NCBI RefSeq assembly: GCF_001704275.1
Contig: NZ_CP011533.1
Location: 7,006,001-7,070,000 of the forward strand
Source of the DNA: Streptomyces noursei ATCC 11455
GTDB lineage: Bacteria; Actinomycetota; Actinomycetes; Streptomycetales; Streptomycetaceae
Direction of reading: 5' to 3'
DNA: 64,000 nt
Positions within the stretch are counted from its first letter, which is position 1. Every line of letters begins with the position of its first letter. The notes under the pieces are model-generated. The model saw nothing but the letters and a program-made list of their open reading frames with translations. It was not told the DNA's origin and ran no database searches. The translations under genes and the position numbers were made by a program. This document shows, one piece after another, positions 44,266 to 52,009 of the stretch.

Positions 44266-45036
44266 ATGAGTGGAATCCTCGCAGGCAAGCGCATCCTGGT
44301 CACCGGTGTGCTGACCGAGTCGTCGATCGCGTTCCAGGCGGCCAAGGTCGCCCAGAACGAGGGCGCCGACGTCATCCTCACCGGCTTCGGCCGGCTCTCC
44401 CTGGTCGAGCGGATCGCCAAGCGGCTGCCCAAGCCCGCCCCGGTCATCGAGCTGGACGTGACCAACCAGGAGCACCTGGACGGGCTGGCCGGCAAGGTCC
44501 GCGAGCACCTGGGCGAGGACGCCCGCCTCGACGGCATCGTGCACTCCATCGCCTTCGGCCCGCAGGGCGCCTTCAACTTCCTGGAGGCCGACTGGGACGA
44601 CGTCTCGACGGCCGTGCAGGTCTCGGCGTACTCCTACAAGTCGCTGACGATGGCCTGCCTGCCGCTCATGAGCAACGGTGCCTCGATCGTCGGCCTGACC
44701 TTCGACGCGCAGATCGCCTGGCCCAAGTACGACTGGATGGGCGTGGCCAAGGCGGCGCTGGAGAGCACCAACCGCTACCTGGCGCGCGACCTGGGCCCGA
44801 AGGGCATCCGCTGCAACCTGGTCTCGGCCGGCCCGATCAAGTCGATGGCCGCCAAGTCCATCCCCGGCTTCGAGGAGCTGGCGGACGTGTGGAACCACCG
44901 CGCCCCGATCGGCTGGGACCTGGCCGACCCGGAGCCGGCCGGCCGCGGTGTCGTCGGCCTGCTGTCCGACTTCTTCCCCCGCACGACGGGCGAGATCGTG
45001 CACGTCGACGGCGGCGTGCACATGATGGGCGCCTGA
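44266..45036 (+). CDS. inhA: Enoyl-ACP reductase (NADH), InhA/FabI type
   Basis: A 256-aa enzyme of the last reduction step in type II fatty acid elongation. GILAGKRILVTGVLTESS at the start matches the InhA cofactor loop. The catalytic Tyr and Lys lie in PKYDWMGVAKAAL near residue 153, and the substrate loop SAGPIKSMAAKSIPGF is at about 188. It is the target class of triclosan and isoniazid adducts. It is co-transcribed with fabG. A hairpin terminator at 45519-45538 lies beyond the repeat array. Confidence 0.92.
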   Translation: MSGILAGKRILVTGVLTESSIAFQAAKVAQNEGADVILTGFGRLSLVERIAKRLPKPAPVIELDVTNQEHLDGLAGKVREHLGEDARLDGIVHSIAFGPQGAFNFLEADWDDVSTAVQVSAYSYKSLTMACLPLMSNGASIVGLTFDAQIAWPKYDWMGVAKAALESTNRYLARDLGPKGIRCNLVSAGPIKSMAAKSIPGFEELADVWNHRAPIGWDLADPEPAGRGVVGLLSDFFPRTTGEIVHVDGGVHMMGA

Positions 45037-45155
45037 CGCCCACCACCCGCCGACACCGCCCGTCCCGGTCCACCGGGGCGGGCGGTGCGGCATTCCGGAG
45101 CGGAGACGACCGGGTGCCGGGCCGCCTCCGCTCCGTGTCGGCACGTGGGACCCCC

Positions 45156-45456
45156 ACCGCGCGTGCGTGCGCTGGGGCGGGGCGTCCCCAGCGTGCGCGT
45201 GCGCCGGAAGGGGCGTCCTCAGCGTGCGCGTGCGCTCGCGGGGTGCCCCACCGTTGCGCGCGTGCGCCGCAGGGACGGCCCTGCCGTGCGCGGGTGCGCT
45301 GCCGGGACCTCACCGCTGTGCGTGCGCTGCCGGGGCGTGCCCACCGTGCGTGCGCCGCAGGGGTGCCCCACCGCGCGTGCGCCGCAGGGGCGCGTCCGCT
45401 GCGTGTGCGTGCGCTGCCCGGTGGCCTGCGCCGCGCGTGCGCCGGCGGTGCATCCG
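45156..45456. repeat. Degenerate tandem array, about ten ~30-bp units
   Basis: Units of about 27-34 bp recur head to tail. Each reads roughly ACCG-TGCGTGCGC-YGC-MGGGGYGYCCC; clear copies start at 45156 and recur about every 30 nt to 45456. All frames on the plus strand stay open through it only because of composition. There is no ribosome site and I regard it as non-coding. It fills most of the 600 nt between inhA and the IS481-family transposase. Confidence 0.65.
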
Positions 45457-45518
45457 TTGCCCCCGCTGGGAACCCTCGCCCGGGAATAGCCCCCGGCCCC
45501 CGCCCCGTTGTGGCCCCG

Positions 45519-45538
45519 AGGGGGCGTTGACGCCCCCT
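45519..45538 (+). terminator. GC hairpin, probable terminator
   Basis: AGGGGGCG and CGCCCCCT form a perfect 8-bp stem around TTGA. A second small hairpin, GGAGTC (45541-45546) and GACTCC (45552-45557), follows and points to termination of the leftward GntR gene before the IS insertion separated them. Confidence 0.55.
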
Positions 45539-45564
45539 ACGGAGTCTGTTCGACTCCCCCTAGG

Positions 45565-46631
45565 TGTTCTGTCCGGGGAGGTTGTGGACGGGTGAGCCAG
45601 GTCTCGGCTGGGGGATCTTGAACGGGTGAGGGCCTTCCGGTTCGGTGTGGATTGCGACGTCTACACCGACAGAAAGGCCCTCATGCCCCACCGTAATGCA
45701 CCCCTGACCGAGACCGGACGCCTGCGCCTGGCCCGCTGTGTGGTCGAGGACGGCTGGCCCCTGCGCAGGGCAGCCGAACGTTTCCAGGTCTCCCCGACCA
45801 CGGCCCAGCGATGGGCAGACCGCTACCGTCAGCTCGGCGAGGCGGGCATGGCCGACCACTCCAGCCGCCCGCACCGCAGCCCGGGACGAACCCCGACCCG
45901 CACCGAACGGCGGATCATCAAGGTCCGCCTCCTGCGCCGGTGGGGCCCCGCCCGCATCGCGGGCCTGCTCCACCTGGTGCCGTCCACCGTGCACCGCGTC
46001 CTGACCCGCTTCGGTCTGGCCCGCCTGTCCCACCTCGACCGTGCCACCGGCCGTGCGATACGCCGCTACGAGCGTGAACGACCAGGAGAGTTGGTGCACG
46101 TGGACATCAAGAAGCTCGGCAACATTCCCGACGGCGGCGGCCACAAGGCGCTCGGCCGGCAAGCAGGCCGCAAGACCCGCTCGAACGCCGGCTACAGCTA
46201 CATCCACACCGCCGTCGACGACCACTCCCGCCTCGCCTACAGCGAGATCCACACCGACGAGCGCAAAGAGACCGCCACCGCCTTCTGGCAACGCGCCCAG
46301 GCGTTCTTCACCCAGGCAGGGATCACCGTCGAGCGGGTCCTGACCGACAACGGCTCCTGCTACCGCTCACACGACTGGCGGGACGCGCTGGCAGCGGCCG
46401 GGATCACCCACAAGCGCACCCGGCCCTACCGACCCCAGACCAACGGCAAAGTCGAACGCCTCAACCGCACCCTGCTCGACGAATGGGCCTACGCCCGCCC
46501 CTACCGCTCGGAAACCGAACGACGCGAAGCCTTCCCACAATGGCTACACACCTACAATCACCACCGCGGACACACCGCACTCGCAGGCCAACCACCCGCC
46601 AGCCGCGTCCCCAACCTCACAGGGCAATACA
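45565..46631 (+). mobile_element. IS481-family insertion sequence, 1067 bp, with 6-bp target duplication CCTAGG
   Basis: The element runs from 5'-TGT at 45565 to ACA-3' at 46631. Its imperfect terminal inverted repeats include GAGGTTG and GGAC blocks (left about 45565-45589, right about 46607-46631). The hexamer CCTAGG occurs on both sides (45559-45564 and 46632-46637), matching the NCTAGN target preference described for IS481. One intact transposase gene is inside. Confidence 0.88.
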
Positions 46632-46636
46632 CCTAG
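45683..46636 (+). CDS. IS481-family transposase
   Basis: A 317-aa DDE transposase. The N-terminal HTH (WPLRRAAERFQVSPTTAQRW) and a second HTH (WGPARIAGLLHLVPSTVHRVL) precede the rve catalytic core: GELVHVDIKKLG (first Asp, near residue 138), VLTDNGSCYRS (second Asp) and GKVERLNRTLLDEWAY (Glu). The end is NHHRGHTALAGQPPASRV. The ATG at 45683 starts MPHRNAPLTETGRLRL. The stop codon TAG is not in the element itself but is supplied by the CCTAGG target copy. The gene looks intact. Confidence 0.92.
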   Translation: MPHRNAPLTETGRLRLARCVVEDGWPLRRAAERFQVSPTTAQRWADRYRQLGEAGMADHSSRPHRSPGRTPTRTERRIIKVRLLRRWGPARIAGLLHLVPSTVHRVLTRFGLARLSHLDRATGRAIRRYERERPGELVHVDIKKLGNIPDGGGHKALGRQAGRKTRSNAGYSYIHTAVDDHSRLAYSEIHTDERKETATAFWQRAQAFFTQAGITVERVLTDNGSCYRSHDWRDALAAAGITHKRTRPYRPQTNGKVERLNRTLLDEWAYARPYRSETERREAFPQWLHTYNHHRGHTALAGQPPASRVPNLTGQYT

Positions 46637-47331
46637 GGCTCCTTCGACTCCCCCGAGGCCCCCTCGCCCGGTCGGCAGCCGAAGGGGTGCGCGCCCGCCT
46701 CGGCGGCGGCCCGCTCCCCGTCCCCGGCGCGGATCGCCTCCACCAGCCGGGAGTGGTCCATGTGCGCCTCGGGCCGCAGCACGGCGCCGACGTCGGCCCG
46801 CAGGAAGTCGCGCAGCACGCCGCCCAGATCGGCGTAGATCGCGGCCAGCACGTCGTTGTGGGAGGCCGCCACCACCGCCATGTGCAAGGTCGCGTCGGCC
46901 GCCACGAACGCCTCGGCGGCGCCCGACTCCCAGGCCCGCTCGCGCCGCTCCAGCAGGGCGTCGAGCTGGCGCAGATCCTGCTCCGTGCGGCGGTACGCGG
47001 CGAGCCGGGCGGCCTCGGCCTCCAGGGCGGAGCGCAGTTCGGCGACGTGCCCGGGGTCGGCGTCGGCGAACCGGCGGTTCATCACCCCGGCCAGTTCACT
47101 GGTGGCCACGACGTAGGTGCCCGAGCCCTGCCGGATGTCGAGCAGGCCGTTGTGGGCCAGCGCCCGGACGGCCTCGCGGACGGTGTTGCGGGCCACCCCG
47201 AGCTGCTCGACGAGCTCCGGCTCGGTCGGGATGCGGGACCCCACCGGCCAGTCGCCGGACGTGATCTGGGCGCGCAGCTGCGCGATCACCTGGTCGGCCA
47301 GCGCGGACCGGCGGGGCGAGGTCAGGGGCAT
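46633..47331 (-). CDS. GntR-family regulator, FCD (FadR) subfamily
   Basis: A 232-aa regulator: winged HTH with GSRIPTEPELVEQLGVARNT and TVREAVRALAHNGLLDIRQG (residues about 30-70), followed by the all-helical FCD ligand domain (DATLHMAVVAASHNDVLAAIY, HMDHSRLVEAI) that binds a metal and a carboxylate ligand. It is divergent from an MFS transporter across a gap with a palindrome, so it most likely controls that transporter. Its stop codon lies within the CCTAGG hexamer used by the IS481-family element, so the protein is intact despite the insertion. Confidence 0.87.
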   Translation of the reverse strand: MPLTSPRRSALADQVIAQLRAQITSGDWPVGSRIPTEPELVEQLGVARNTVREAVRALAHNGLLDIRQGSGTYVVATSELAGVMNRRFADADPGHVAELRSALEAEAARLAAYRRTEQDLRQLDALLERRERAWESGAAEAFVAADATLHMAVVAASHNDVLAAIYADLGGVLRDFLRADVGAVLRPEAHMDHSRLVEAIRAGDGERAAAEAGAHPFGCRPGEGASGESKEP

Positions 47332-47464
47332 GGCAGGGCTCCGGGGTGCTGGGCCCGGGGGTCCGGGCGGACGGAGGCGGCGCGGACAGGGGCGGGGCGG
47401 CGGGGTCCGGGGCGCCGTGGAGGTGTGCCGAGGCTACCGATTTCCCCTGGACAACTATTCATCC

Positions 47465-47479
47465 CATGATTCTATGATG
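47465..47479. promoter_or_regulatory. Candidate GntR operator, CATGAT-N3-ATGATG
   Basis: The sequence CATGATTCTATGATG is a dyad of the form CATnATnnnATnATG between the divergent GntR and MFS genes, overlapping two upstream ATG codons of the MFS frame. A dimeric GntR protein bound here would block the transporter promoter or start. Confidence 0.5.
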
Positions 47480-47485
47480 TCCCCT

Positions 47486-48805
47486 ATGGCAGACGAAGAC
47501 CTCGCGACCCTCGGCCCGGCCGCCGAGCCCCTGACCCCCGTCACCCCGCCCGCCCGGGACACCGGTGCGGTGCGCCCCGACGCCGTCCCCGAGCGCGTCC
47601 CGGAGTCCGGGCCCGCCGCCGGCTGGCTGACCGGGATCGTGATCGCCGGTCTCGTCCTCGCCGCGCTCAACCTCCGCCCGGCGATCACCAGCCTCGGCGC
47701 GCTGCTGAAGGAGGTCCGCGACGGGCTCGGCATGAGCGGCACCGTCGCCGGCCTGCTGACGTCCGTCCCGGCCCTGTGCTTCGCCGTCTTCGGCTTCGCC
47801 GCGCCCCGGCTGGCCCGGCGCTGGGGACCCGGCGCGATCGTCTGCGCCGGCATGGCCGCGATCGGGGTGGGCGTCGTGGTGCGCCCGTTCGCCGGCGGTA
47901 CGCCCGGCTTCCTGGCCGGCAGCGCGTTGGCGCTGGCCGGCATCGCGGTCAGCAACGTGCTGCTGCCGGTGGTCATCAAGACCTGGTTCCCCGACCGGGT
48001 CGGGTCGATGACCGGGCTCTACTCGATGGCGTTGGCCCTGGGCACCTCGCTCGCCGCGGCGCTCACCGTCCCCATGACGGCGGCGCTGGGCGGGAGTTGG
48101 CGCACCGGCCTGGCCGTCTGGGCGCTGCTCGCCGCGCTCGCGGTGCTGCCCTGGCTGGCGGTGCTGCGGCGGCGGCCGGCAGGGGTGGCGCCGGGGAGCG
48201 GCAGGCCGGGCGCCGGGGAACCGCCCATCCGGATCACCTCGTCGCCGACCGCCTGGGCGCTCGCGGTCTTCTTCGGCCTCCAGGCGACCGCCGCCTACAT
48301 CACCATGGGGTGGATGCCGCAGATCTTCCGCGACGCCGGGGTCTCGGCGGGCACCGCGGGGGTGCTGCTGGCCGTCACCATGGCGGTGGGCGTGCCGCTC
48401 TCCTTCGTGCTGCCGCGGCTTGCGTCCCGGATGCGGCACCAGGGTCCCCTGGTGGTCGCGCTCGGCGTGTGCGGGCTGGCCGGCTACACCGGTCTGTGGC
48501 TGGCGCCGGCCGCCGGTGCCTGGGGCTGGGCGCTGTTGATGGGCATCTCCAACTGCGCCTTCCCGCTTGCCCTGACGATGATCGGGATGCGCTCCGCCAC
48601 CCCGGCCGGGGTGGTCAAGCTCTCCGCCTTCGCGCAGAGCGTCGGCTATCTGATCTCCATCCCCGGTCCGCTGTTGGTCGGCACGCTCTACCAGCACAGC
48701 GGTGGTTGGGGGCTGCCGATCGCGCTGATGGTGGGGCTCATGGTGCCGCAGATCGCGGTCGGCGTGCTGGCGGGGCGTAACCGCCGCATCGAGGACGAGC
48801 GGTGA
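47486..48805 (+). CDS. MFS transporter, CynX/NimT family
   Basis: A 439-aa transporter with 12 predicted helices after a polar N-terminal tail of about 45 residues. The first helix reads LTGIVIAGLVLAALNLRPAI, where ALNLRPA is the hallmark of the CynX/NimT (cyanate/nitroimidazole) group. Substrates in the family are small anions or drugs. Starts at 47474, 47477 and 47486 are in frame and none has a clear ribosome site; 47486 is chosen because the earlier ones lie in the palindrome. A 38-aa membrane peptide gene follows. Confidence 0.85.
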   Translation: MADEDLATLGPAAEPLTPVTPPARDTGAVRPDAVPERVPESGPAAGWLTGIVIAGLVLAALNLRPAITSLGALLKEVRDGLGMSGTVAGLLTSVPALCFAVFGFAAPRLARRWGPGAIVCAGMAAIGVGVVVRPFAGGTPGFLAGSALALAGIAVSNVLLPVVIKTWFPDRVGSMTGLYSMALALGTSLAAALTVPMTAALGGSWRTGLAVWALLAALAVLPWLAVLRRRPAGVAPGSGRPGAGEPPIRITSSPTAWALAVFFGLQATAAYITMGWMPQIFRDAGVSAGTAGVLLAVTMAVGVPLSFVLPRLASRMRHQGPLVVALGVCGLAGYTGLWLAPAAGAWGWALLMGISNCAFPLALTMIGMRSATPAGVVKLSAFAQSVGYLISIPGPLLVGTLYQHSGGWGLPIALMVGLMVPQIAVGVLAGRNRRIEDER

Positions 48806-48942
48806 GGGTGCCGGCCGGCGGCTGAACCGCCCGGTCACGGGTCCTCTCCGGGGGGGGCTCCCGAGGCGCCGCACCGCGCCCCTCGCACCCGCTCGCGAGC
48901 CCTGGCCGGTGCGGCGCGGAGGGCGGGTGCGACACTGGGCGC

Positions 48943-49059
48943 ATGCCAGTGCTCGAACCGAATCCGCAGGGCAGCCAGAAGAAGCTGCTGCTCGTCCTGG
49001 GTCTGATGCTCGGGGTCACCGTCGTCGTGGCGATCGTCGCGAGCATCGCCGCGCCATGA
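48943..49059 (+). CDS. Tiny single-helix membrane protein (SGM_5486-like transporter-associated protein)
   Basis: A 38-aa frame, too short for usual gene finding. It starts MPVLEPNPQGSQKKLLLVLG and ends with a membrane helix to IASIAAP. I recognise the type as the SGM_5486 family of transporter-associated proteins, found next to MFS genes in streptomycetes. It lies 137 nt after the CynX/NimT-like transporter on the same strand, which fits. It probably binds or stabilises the transporter. No strong ribosome site (GGGCGC upstream). Confidence 0.7.
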   Translation: MPVLEPNPQGSQKKLLLVLGLMLGVTVVVAIVASIAAP

Positions 49060-49280
49060 TCCGGCGGCGGCCGGCTCCCCGGTGCGGCCGCCGGTCGGAC
49101 GCCCCGTGGTGGGGTTGTCCCCCCGTCCCCTAGGGGGCGGGTATCAGGGACGAATAGGGGGCCTCCCGGATGGGAACGGCCGCCGGAGATCCGTAGCGTC
49201 GGAGTCACACCGCGGCATCGCGGTGGGCGCGCCGCCGCTCGCGGGGCGCGCCGCCCCCGCGACCTCTCCTGGAGCCCGCC

Positions 49281-49499
49281 ATGTCCGCCGCGTTCAGCCG
49301 TTCGTCCGCAGCGAAGGCACCGCGCCTGCGGAAGGCGCTGCCGTGGTGGGGGCTGGCGCTGCCGGTGGTCTCCTTCATAGCCCTGCTGGCGCTGGTGGTG
49401 AGTCCCGGCGAGGCCGGTGCGGCCGGCGCCGGACGAGCCACGCAGAGCCTCGCGCCGCTGCTGGAATTCCTCGCCCGGATGCTCCGGCTCGGGGGGTGA
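49281..49499 (+). CDS. Small hypothetical membrane protein
   Basis: A 72-aa protein with a basic N terminus (RSSAAKAPRLRKALPWW), one membrane helix (about residues 23-42) and a short Ala/Gly-rich tail ending in LLEFLARMLRLGG. CCTGGAGC lies 9-15 nt before the ATG. No homologue is recognised. It is a plausible gene by ribosome site and composition, with function unknown. About 220 nt upstream hold no other gene. Confidence 0.5.
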   Translation: MSAAFSRSSAAKAPRLRKALPWWGLALPVVSFIALLALVVSPGEAGAAGAGRATQSLAPLLEFLARMLRLGG

Positions 49500-49610
49500 G
49501 CGGTGCCCGCGCGGGGGCGCCTGCCGGCGCCGACGGCGAGCATCACCCGGCCGAGCGCAGCGCTTCAACACCCCGCGCCGGTCGGCGGGTTTCATGCGAA
49601 GCTGGGACGC

Positions 49611-50129
49611 ATGAGCGTCGATACACCCCGCCGGATTGTCCTGCTCCGACACGCCAAGGCCGAATGGTCCGACGAGAGCGATCATGAGCGTCCGCTCGCC
49701 GACCGCGGCCGCAAGGACGCCCCGGTCGCCGGCCGCTGGCTGGCCGGAGCCGGTGTCACCCCCGAACTGACCCTCTGCTCGACGGCCGCCCGCACCCGCG
49801 AGACCTGGAAGCTGGTCGTTTCCGAGCTCCCGCAGCGGCCGAAGACCGTCTACGACGAGCGGCTCTACGAAGCCTCTCTCGGCGAGCTCATCGCGATCCT
49901 GAACGAGACCTCCGACGAAGTGAGCGACCTGCTGGTCGTCGGGCACAACCCCGGCGTGCACGCCCTCGCCGACGCCCTGGCGGGGGAGGCCGAGGGGGAT
50001 CTGCTGGCGCGGATGAACCGCAGCGGCTTCCCGACGGCGTCGATGGCCGTGCTGACCTTCAACGGCACCTGGAAGGCGGTCGAGCACGGCATCGGCCGGC
50101 TCGTCGCGTTCTGGTCGCCGCACGCCTGA
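49611..50129 (+). CDS. SixA-type histidine phosphatase
   Basis: A 172-aa histidine-phosphatase-superfamily protein with the catalytic RHG variant LLRHAKAEWSDES (His near residue 15), LCSTAARTRETW near 65 and VVGHNPGVHALAD near 110. SixA dephosphorylates phosphohistidine in E. coli; the substrate here may be a phosphoprotein or small phosphoester. The ATG at 49611 follows the sequence GCTGGGACGC; the frame upstream is a shadow. It converges on serB through a strong shared terminator. Confidence 0.87.
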   Translation: MSVDTPRRIVLLRHAKAEWSDESDHERPLADRGRKDAPVAGRWLAGAGVTPELTLCSTAARTRETWKLVVSELPQRPKTVYDERLYEASLGELIAILNETSDEVSDLLVVGHNPGVHALADALAGEAEGDLLARMNRSGFPTASMAVLTFNGTWKAVEHGIGRLVAFWSPHA

Positions 50130-50201
50130 GGCCACCCCCGGCGCCTTCCCGGACGCCGGGCGAGCCGACGGTGCCCGACCCGCGGCGGGCGGGTGACATG
50201 C

Positions 50202-50242
50202 GACGGGGCCCCGGCGCGCATCGTGCGCACCGGGGCCCCGTC
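50202..50242. terminator. Bidirectional terminator between sixA-like gene and serB
   Basis: A 13-bp perfect outer stem (GACGGGGCCCCGG, 50202-50214, with 50230-50242) is extended by CGCGCA/TGCGCA with one mismatch around the loop TCG. Confidence 0.8.
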
Positions 50243-50297
50243 CGTCGTCCGGGAGCCGGTGGTGGGCCGGAAGGGGCGGCGGGCCGGGCCCGGCCGC

Positions 50298-51545
50298 TCA
50301 CTCCGCGTGGGTGTCCGCCGCCTCCACCTCTTCGCGGGTGATCCCCAGCAGATAGAGCACGGTGTCCAGGAACGGCACGTTGACCGCGGTGTGCGCGGCC
50401 TCGCGGACCACCGGCTTGGCGTTGAAGGCGACCCCCAGTCCGGCGGCGTTGAGCATGTCCAGGTCATTGGCGCCGTCGCCGATCGCGACGGTCTGCGCCA
50501 GCGGCACCCCGGCCTCGTGGGCGAACCGCCGCAGCAGCCGGGCCTTGCCGGCCCGGTCCACGATGTCGCCGATGACCCGTCCGGTGAGCTTGCCGTCGAC
50601 GATCTCCAGGGTGTTGGCGGAGGCGAAGTCCAGCCCCAGCTCCTCCTGGAGCGCGTCGGTGACCTGGGTGAAGCCGCCCGAGACCACGCCCACTTGGTAG
50701 CCGAGCCGCTTGAGTGTCCGGACGAGGGTGCGGGCCCCCGGCGTGAGCCGCACCTCCTTGCGGACCAGGTCCACCACGGACGCGTCCAGCCCGCGGAGCA
50801 GCTCGACCCGGGCGTGCAGCGACTGCTCGAAGTCCAACTCGCCGCGCATCGCGGCGGTGGTCACCTCGGCGACTTCGGCCTCGCAGCCGGCGTGCGCCGC
50901 GAACAGCTCGATGACCTCGTCCTGGATGAGCGTGGAGTCCACGTCCATCACCACCAGCCGCTGCGCCCGGCGCTGCAGTCCGGCCGCGACCACCGCGACG
51001 TCCACCCCGAGCTGGGCCGCCTCCGGGGCCAGCACCGTGCGCAGCGCCTCGGTCGCTGCGCCGGAGACGGCGAACTCGACGGCCGTCACCGGATACTTGG
51101 CGAGCCGGAAAATACGGTCGATATTGCCCCCGGTGGCCGTTATGGCCGAGGCGATGGCGGCGGTGGACTCCGCGGTGAGCGGGTGGCCCAGCACGGTGAC
51201 GTGGGAGCGGCCGACACCGCGCGGACGGTTGTCGCCACGACCGGAGATGATCTCGGCCTGGAGGTTCAGCGACTCGGCCCAGCTGTGCACGGTGGCCCGG
51301 AGGTCGCCCTCGGAGGACCCGGTGGTGCCCTCACCGGGGGAGGGGGCGGTGACCAGTACGCACAGGGTGATGCGTCCCCGGGTCACCACCTGCTCGATGT
51401 CCACGACATCGACGGAGTAGGCGGCGAGGGTGTCGAAGAGGCCCGCGGTGATGCCGGGCCGGTCCTTCCCGAAGATCTTGACGAGGAGTGTCGGTACGTC
51501 TTCGCCTGATGCGGCGGCGGCAGGCGGGGTCTGCGATGCGCTCAT
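50298..51545 (-). CDS. serB: Phosphoserine phosphatase SerB with tandem ACT domains
   Basis: A 415-aa enzyme of serine synthesis, hydrolysing L-phosphoserine. Two N-terminal ACT domains (KIFGKDRPGITAGLFDTLA near residue 25 and SHVTVLGHPLTAESTAAIA near 110) bind serine in related mycobacterial SerB2. The HAD domain has LVVMDVDSTLIQDEV near 190 (nucleophile Asp), VVSGGFTQVTDAL near 275 and GDGANDLDML near 345. ATG at 51545 is the first sensible start; the frame upstream to 51737 is unlikely. Confidence 0.92.
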   Translation of the reverse strand: MSASQTPPAAAASGEDVPTLLVKIFGKDRPGITAGLFDTLAAYSVDVVDIEQVVTRGRITLCVLVTAPSPGEGTTGSSEGDLRATVHSWAESLNLQAEIISGRGDNRPRGVGRSHVTVLGHPLTAESTAAIASAITATGGNIDRIFRLAKYPVTAVEFAVSGAATEALRTVLAPEAAQLGVDVAVVAAGLQRRAQRLVVMDVDSTLIQDEVIELFAAHAGCEAEVAEVTTAAMRGELDFEQSLHARVELLRGLDASVVDLVRKEVRLTPGARTLVRTLKRLGYQVGVVSGGFTQVTDALQEELGLDFASANTLEIVDGKLTGRVIGDIVDRAGKARLLRRFAHEAGVPLAQTVAIGDGANDLDMLNAAGLGVAFNAKPVVREAAHTAVNVPFLDTVLYLLGITREEVEAADTHAE

Positions 51546-52009
51546 GGTGCCCCCACGGTATCCGGCGGGCGGTCGCGGCCGTACGGGCGTCCGGGGTTCG
51601 GACCCCGCGTCTCCGGGGTGCCGGGCCGGCGTCCGGCCTGCCGTGCGCCGGGCCCCGGGGGCTGCGACGCGATCGTTATGCACTCGTGTCGCGTCTCCCC
51701 GGTTGCACCGGTGCGAGGGACCGGGCTGGCACTCCAACTCCCCTTTTGGTATGGCGTCTTCGGGGTCCGGAGAGCGTCCGACGCCAGCCGCGGTGCATCA
51801 AATGCCCAGAATTCCGGCTATCGCAGACACCGCGGGCCCTTCCGGCTCTCCGGGAGGGTTCGCCGGATGCCGGCGGGTGCACCGCGTGCCCCGGCGCCGT
51901 CCCGGTTTCCGGTCCGCGGGCCGAGCCTGAAATAGTTCCTCACGATGTTTCGCCATCCCTAGACTTCCCGCACAGGGCGTCACTCGGGGGACTATGTAAT
52001 GGGGCTGGA
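51546..52009. other. Non-coding region upstream of serB and the FHA-ABC gene
   Basis: 464 nt between divergent genes. I see no gene with a ribosome site. A likely -10 hexamer TAGACT at 51960-51965 with TTCCTC about 18 nt upstream could drive the FHA-ABC gene. A short 11-codon frame (51999-52034) overlaps that gene's start and may affect its translation. Confidence 0.45.

Noticed and set aside
45156..45456. CRISPR array
   Set aside because: Units are contiguous and diverged, with no constant repeat separated by unique spacers, and no cas genes are present.
45085..45595. Three overlapping rightward open frames over the tandem array
   Set aside because: They remain open because of repeat composition, lack ribosome sites and give Cys/Arg/Ala-rich peptides unlike known proteins.
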